Source: Dermabacter hominis NBRC 106157 (GTDB lineage: Bacteria > Actinomycetota > Actinomycetes > Actinomycetales > Dermabacteraceae). Taken from it: a DNA stretch of 64,000 nt. The stretch is taken from contig NZ_BCSI01000003.1 in assembly GCF_001570785.1 (NCBI RefSeq), positions 62,001 through 126,000 of the forward strand. Reading direction: 5' to 3'. Position 1 is the stretch's first letter; the number at the start of each line of letters is the position of its first letter. Made by a program: the position numbers and the translations under genes. The notes under the pieces are model-generated. The model was given only the letters and a program-made list of their open reading frames with translations. It was not told the origin of the DNA and searched no databases. This document shows, in pieces, positions 60,910-64,000 of this stretch.

Positions 60910-62742
60910 ATGCCTCACCTTCGTTCACGCACGTCAACCCATGGACGCAACATGGCCGGCGCACGCGCCCTGTGGCGCGCGACCGGCATGGGCTCGAATG
61001 ATTTTGGCAAACCGATCATCGCGATCGCGAACTCCTACACGCAGTTCGTGCCCGGCCATGTACACCTCAAAAACGTTGGCGACATGGTCGCCGAATCGAT
61101 TCGCGAGGCCGGGGGAGTGTCGAAGGAATTCAATACAATCGCGGTCGACGACGGCATTGCGATGGGGCACCAGGGAATGCTCTACTCCCTCCCGAGTCGA
61201 GACGTCATCGCCGACAGCATCGAGTACATGGTCAACGCCCACTGCGCCGATGCGCTCGTGTGCATTTCGAACTGCGACAAGATTACGCCGGGCATGCTCA
61301 TGGCGGCGATGCGGCTCAACATTCCCGTCGTCTTTGTGTCGGGCGGCCCCATGGAGGCTGGCAAGCCCGTGGACGGCGTCATCGACCACAAGATCGACCT
61401 CGTCGATGCCATCAGCTACGCCGTCGATGAGTCCATCAGCGATGACCAGCTTGCCCAGATCGAAAACAATGCATGTCCCACGTGTGGCTCCTGCTCGGGA
61501 ATGTTCACGGCAAACTCGATGAACTGCCTTACAGAGGCCCTCGGACTTTCGCTTCCGGGAAATGGCACAACGCTCGCGACGCACGCGTTCCGCCGCGACC
61601 TTTTCGTGGAGGCGGGTGCGCGAATCGTCGAGCTGTGCCGCCGATACTACGACGATGACGACGAGAGCGTGCTGCCCCGCTCGATCGCCACGAAAGCGGC
61701 GTTTGAAAACGCCATGAGCCTCGATGTCGCGATGGGGGGCTCGACCAACACCGTGCTGCACATCCTTGCGGCTGCGATCGAGGGTGAAGTTGATTTTGGC
61801 CTCGAAGACATCGACCGGATTTCTCGGAACGTTCCCTGCCTGTCCAAGGTCGCCCCGAACGGAATTGCTCACGTCGAAGACGTGCACCGCGCCGGCGGGA
61901 TTCCCGCGATCCTCGGCGAGCTTGATCGCGCGGGCCTGCTCGATCACTCCGTGCACGCAATTCACGCTCGTTCCCTCGCCGAGTGGCTCGCCACGTGGGA
62001 TATCCGCGGGGGAGAGGCCGGGCAGGAGGCCTTCACGCTCTTCAGCGCGGCGCCGGGCGGGAAACGCACGACGGTGCCGTTCAGCCAGGACATGCGCTGG
62101 GAGGAGCTCGATCTCGGCCAGGAATCGGGCGTGATTCGCGCCGTGCCGTTTGCGCACACGAAAGACGGCGGCCTGTGCGTGCTTCGAGGCAATCTCGCAA
62201 CTGATGGCGCCGTCATCAAGAGCGCCGGCATTGACGAGGAACTCTTCCACTTCGAGGGGCGCGCCTTTGTTGTCGAGTCCCAAGAGGAAGCGGTGCAACG
62301 CATCCTCGACAAGTCCGTCACGGAAGGCGACGTTGTCGTGATCCAGTTCGAGGGGCCGCAGGGCGGCCCGGGCATGCAGGAGATGCTCTACCCCACCTCC
62401 TATCTCAAGGGGCGCGGGCTCGGTAAGGCGTGCGCGCTCATCACCGACGGTCGATTCTCGGGCGGCACCTCGGGCATTTCAATCGGGCACATTTCGCCCG
62501 AAGCTGCTGAGGGCGGCACGATCGGACTCGTGGAAACAGGTGACCGAATCATCATCGACGTTCCGAGGCGAGAGCTGACGCTCGATGTTCCGCAGGCAGA
62601 ACTTGATCGTCGCCGCGAATCACGCGGACCTCTTCCGTGGCGGCCGAAGAATCGACGCCGCGAGGTGAGTCAGGCGCTAAAGGTGTATGCCCACCACGTG
62701 CGCTCGGCAACATTCGGCGCGACGCGCAGGCCTCTCCCGTAA
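60910..62742 (+). CDS. ilvD: Dihydroxy-acid dehydratase
   Basis: IlvD dehydrates dihydroxy acids in valine, isoleucine and leucine synthesis, using an Fe-S cluster. Of 610 residues, the cluster cysteines are in [11 protein letters not shown] (about 120) and [19 protein letters not shown] (about 190-208). The catalytic region is [18 protein letters not shown]. The ATG at 60910 ([17 protein letters not shown]) fits the family start; GTG 60904 lies two codons earlier. It is transcribed towards ilvB but separated by a hairpin and an attenuator, so probably controlled on its own. Confidence 0.96.
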   Translation: MPHLRSRTSTHGRNMAGARALWRATGMGSNDFGKPIIAIANSYTQFVPGHVHLKNVGDMVAESIREAGGVSKEFNTIAVDDGIAMGHQGMLYSLPSRDVIADSIEYMVNAHCADALVCISNCDKITPGMLMAAMRLNIPVVFVSGGPMEAGKPVDGVIDHKIDLVDAISYAVDESISDDQLAQIENNACPTCGSCSGMFTANSMNCLTEALGLSLPGNGTTLATHAFRRDLFVEAGARIVELCRRYYDDDDESVLPRSIATKAAFENAMSLDVAMGGSTNTVLHILAAAIEGEVDFGLEDIDRISRNVPCLSKVAPNGIAHVEDVHRAGGIPAILGELDRAGLLDHSVHAIHARSLAEWLATWDIRGGEAGQEAFTLFSAAPGGKRTTVPFSQDMRWEELDLGQESGVIRAVPFAHTKDGGLCVLRGNLATDGAVIKSAGIDEELFHFEGRAFVVESQEEAVQRILDKSVTEGDVVVIQFEGPQGGPGMQEMLYPTSYLKGRGLGKACALITDGRFSGGTSGISIGHISPEAAEGGTIGLVETGDRIIIDVPRRELTLDVPQAELDRRRESRGPLPWRPKNRRREVSQALKVYAHHVRSATFGATRRPLP

Positions 62743-62759
62743 GCGGCGAGCGCCGTGGG

Positions 62760-62785
62760 TCCGACGGTTCCCGGCAACCGTCGGA
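62760..62785 (+). terminator. Hairpin after ilvD
   Basis: A perfect 10-bp stem (TCCGACGGTT with AACCGTCGGA) with a 6-base loop lies 17 bases after the ilvD stop. No T-run follows. Confidence 0.55.
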
Positions 62786-62827
62786 TCTCAAAATGTGAAC
62801 TGTTTCGTTTCAAAATCCGTATCCGGG

Positions 62828-62833
62828 TAGTTT
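62828..62833 (+). promoter_or_regulatory. Possible -10 box of the ilvB leader transcript
   Basis: TAGTTT is followed by seven bases and then the ATG of the leader peptide, so the leader RNA would begin at or next to that ATG. A TTTCGTTTC stretch about 17 bases upstream is a poor -35. Confidence 0.45.
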
Positions 62834-62840
62834 TACACGC

Positions 62841-62879
62841 ATGCAGAGCATTCTCCTTATCGTTACCGGGCGCGGCTAA
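62841..62879 (+). CDS. ilvB operon leader peptide
   Basis: This short frame of 12 codons plus stop encodes MQSILLIVTGRG. Five successive codons are Ile, Leu, Leu, Ile, Val, the three end products of the pathway. Ribosome stalling there when one is scarce would change folding of the RNA behind it. It is too short for normal gene finding. No ribosome-binding site is visible; translation is probably leaderless. The alternative hairpins and terminator are described separately. Confidence 0.85.
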   Translation: MQSILLIVTGRG

Positions 62880-62936
62880 CGCCCCCGCACGATAAGCCGC
62901 GCCCCTCGATTCCCCGCAAGGAACGAGGGGCTTTTT
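62856..62936 (+). promoter_or_regulatory. Transcription attenuator of ilvB (alternative hairpins)
   Basis: Three pairings compete. (1) CTTATCGT (62856-62863, inside the Leu-Ile-Val codons) pairs with ACGATAAG (62889-62896). (2) GGGCGCGGCT (62868-62877) pairs with AGCCGCGCCC (62895-62904); this takes bases needed by the terminator and so acts as antiterminator. (3) The terminator is GCCCCTCG with CGAGGGGC (62901-62931) plus TTTTT. Stalling at the Ile/Leu codons would leave the 62868-62877 arm free and allow (2), so ilvB is read. With enough amino acids the ribosome reaches the stop, covers that arm, and (3) forms. Confidence 0.8.
62901..62936 (+). terminator. Attenuator terminator before ilvB
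   Basis: An 8-bp GC-rich stem (GCCCCTCG with CGAGGGGC), extended by TTCC/GGAA in the loop, is followed directly by five T. It is the classic intrinsic terminator form and lies 24 bases before the ilvB start codon. Confidence 0.9.
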
Positions 62937-62960
62937 CGTCAGTGAACAGTTGGAGGCGTT

Positions 62961-64000
62961 ATGGCTGAAGCAGTCACGGGAGCGCAGTCGCTCATCATGT
63001 CGCTCGAAGCGGCGGGGGCGGAAGTCGTGTTTGGCCTGCCCGGGGGAGCGATCCTCCCGACCTATGATCCGCTTCTCGATGCGAAGGGTCTTCGGCACAT
63101 TCTCGTGCGTCACGAGCAGGGCGCTGGCCACGCGGCGAGCGGGTACGCGCATGCCACCGGCAAGGTGGGCGTGTGCATCGCGACCTCGGGACCCGGCGCA
63201 ACGAACCTCATCACCGCGATTGCGGATGCCCAGATGGACTCGATCCCCATGGTGGTCATCACCGGTCAGGTCGGTTCGAGTTTTATTGGCACGGACGCGT
63301 TCCAAGAGGCCGACATTGTGGGCATGACGATGCCCGTGACGAAGCACAACATCCTCGTCAAGAATGCGGATGACATTCCGCTCGCGATCAAGCAGGCCTT
63401 CCATATCGCCTCGACGGGCAGGCCGGGAGTCGTGCTCGTAGACGTGACGAAGGATGCGCAGCAGGCCGAAACCGTTTTCGAATGGCCCGAAGAGCTCAAT
63501 CTTCCCGGCTACCGGATCCCCGGTCGCCCGCACGGCAAGCAGATCCGCGAAGCGGTCGAGTTGCTCGTCAGTGCGAAGCGCCCCGTGTTCCTCCTGGGTG
63601 GTGGTGTGCTTCGGTCGCGCGCGAGCGAGGAGGTGCGTGCGCTCGTCGAAGCGGCGAACGCTCCGTTCGTCACGACCCTCATGGCGCGCGGCGCCCTTCC
63701 TGATTCGCACCCGCAGCACTTGGGAATGCCCGGAATGCACGGAGACGTTGCGGCGGTCGCGTCTCTCCAACGCAGTGACCTGATTATCGCGATCGGGGCG
63801 CGCTTCGATGACCGCGTGACGGGAAGGCTTGACTCGTTTGCGCCAGGCGCGAAGGTTGTGCACGCCGATATCGACCCCGCCGAGATTTCAAAAAACCGAG
63901 TCGCCGACGTGCCGATTGTGGGCGATGCGGCGGATGTCGCTCGCGCTCTTCTGGCGGCCCTCGCCGATCGCCTTGCAGACGGCGACGATCGCGACTACGA
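62961..64000 (+). CDS. ilvB: Acetolactate synthase large subunit (cut by window edge)
   Basis: This ThDP- and FAD-dependent enzyme makes acetolactate or acetohydroxybutyrate, the first common step to branched-chain amino acids. The first 346 residues are present. The catalytic glutamate is in [17 protein letters not shown] (about 50-55), and ThDP/FAD-family motifs include [18 protein letters not shown] and [19 protein letters not shown] lies before ATG 62961. The normal neighbours ilvN and ilvC would lie to the right. Expression is under the attenuator upstream. Confidence 0.96.
   Translation, partial: MAEAVTGAQSLIMSLEAAGAEVVFGLPGGAILPTYDPLLDAKGLRHILVRHEQGAGHAASGYAHATGKVGVCIATSGPGATNLITAIADAQMDSIPMVVITGQVGSSFIGTDAFQEADIVGMTMPVTKHNILVKNADDIPLAIKQAFHIASTGRPGVVLVDVTKDAQQAETVFEWPEELNLPGYRIPGRPHGKQIREAVELLVSAKRPVFLLGGGVLRSRASEEVRALVEAANAPFVTTLMARGALPDSHPQHLGMPGMHGDVAAVASLQRSDLIIAIGARFDDRVTGRLDSFAPGAKVVHADIDPAEISKNRVADVPIVGDAADVARALLAALADRLADGDDRDY

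Noticed and set aside
59254-60918. Antisense frame of 554 codons opposite the second symporter
   Set aside because: Same reason; a nearly equal frame exists opposite the first symporter, as expected from paralogy of the sense genes.

Overview
The window is GC-rich bacterial chromosome, densely packed, with many GTG and TTG starts and many 4-base start/stop overlaps. Gene content points to an actinobacterium, probably of the order Micrococcales. The markers are the NucS mismatch endonuclease, a Rho with a long Arg/Asn/Asp-rich N-terminal insertion, the GlgE maltosyltransferase, a fused OtsA-OtsB trehalose enzyme and actinobacterial gene order. A Dermabacter-like genus is a guess from overall impression and cannot be proved here. 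No phage, insertion sequence, CRISPR array or rRNA operon is visible. One tRNA gene, tRNA-Arg(CCG), is present. No gap between genes exceeds 300 bases.

Layout. At 1-1062 (minus) lies a two-component pair, with the kinase cut by the window edge. At 1231-5736 are two CNNM/CorC-type membrane proteins, a secreted M23 peptidase and TsaD. At 5799-6601 are tRNA-Arg(CCG) and two small orphan genes. Then come otsAB (minus) and lysA (plus, divergent). From thrB onward runs a string also known from Mycobacterium tuberculosis: thrB, rho, rpmE, prfA, prmC, an L-threonylcarbamoyladenylate synthase, a WecA-type transferase, an AtpI-like protein and atpBEFHAGDC, ending in a strong terminator at 25670. Homoserine dehydrogenase and threonine synthase, which sit between lysA and thrB in M. 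tuberculosis, are absent.

NucS and NagA follow on the minus strand. A three-gene envelope/thioredoxin-fold module (27833-30987) faces a glycogen block on the minus strand: glgX, glgE, glgB. Between 37688 and 50490 two separate MoxR-DUF58 gene clusters, one on each strand, flank a cysteine desulfurase, mnmA and a MetE-like protein. Next come a membrane protein, ligA and gatCAB, two adjacent AGCS-family amino-acid symporters, ilvD, and finally ilvB, which runs off the right edge.

Functional links. TsaD and the threonylcarbamoyl-AMP synthase serve the same tRNA modification (t6A). Cysteine desulfurase and MnmA form a sulfur-relay pair for tRNA 2-thiouridine. GatCAB makes Gln-tRNA and/or Asn-tRNA. 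IlvD and IlvB belong to branched-chain amino-acid synthesis. The most informative non-coding element is a transcription attenuator before ilvB: a 12-residue leader peptide containing Ile-Leu-Leu-Ile-Val, mutually exclusive hairpins and an intrinsic terminator. No clearly new biological system was found. The most open regions are the lysA start (a good ribosome-binding site in front of an ATA codon), the 27833-30081 envelope genes, the orphan genes after tRNA-Arg, and the two MoxR clusters.
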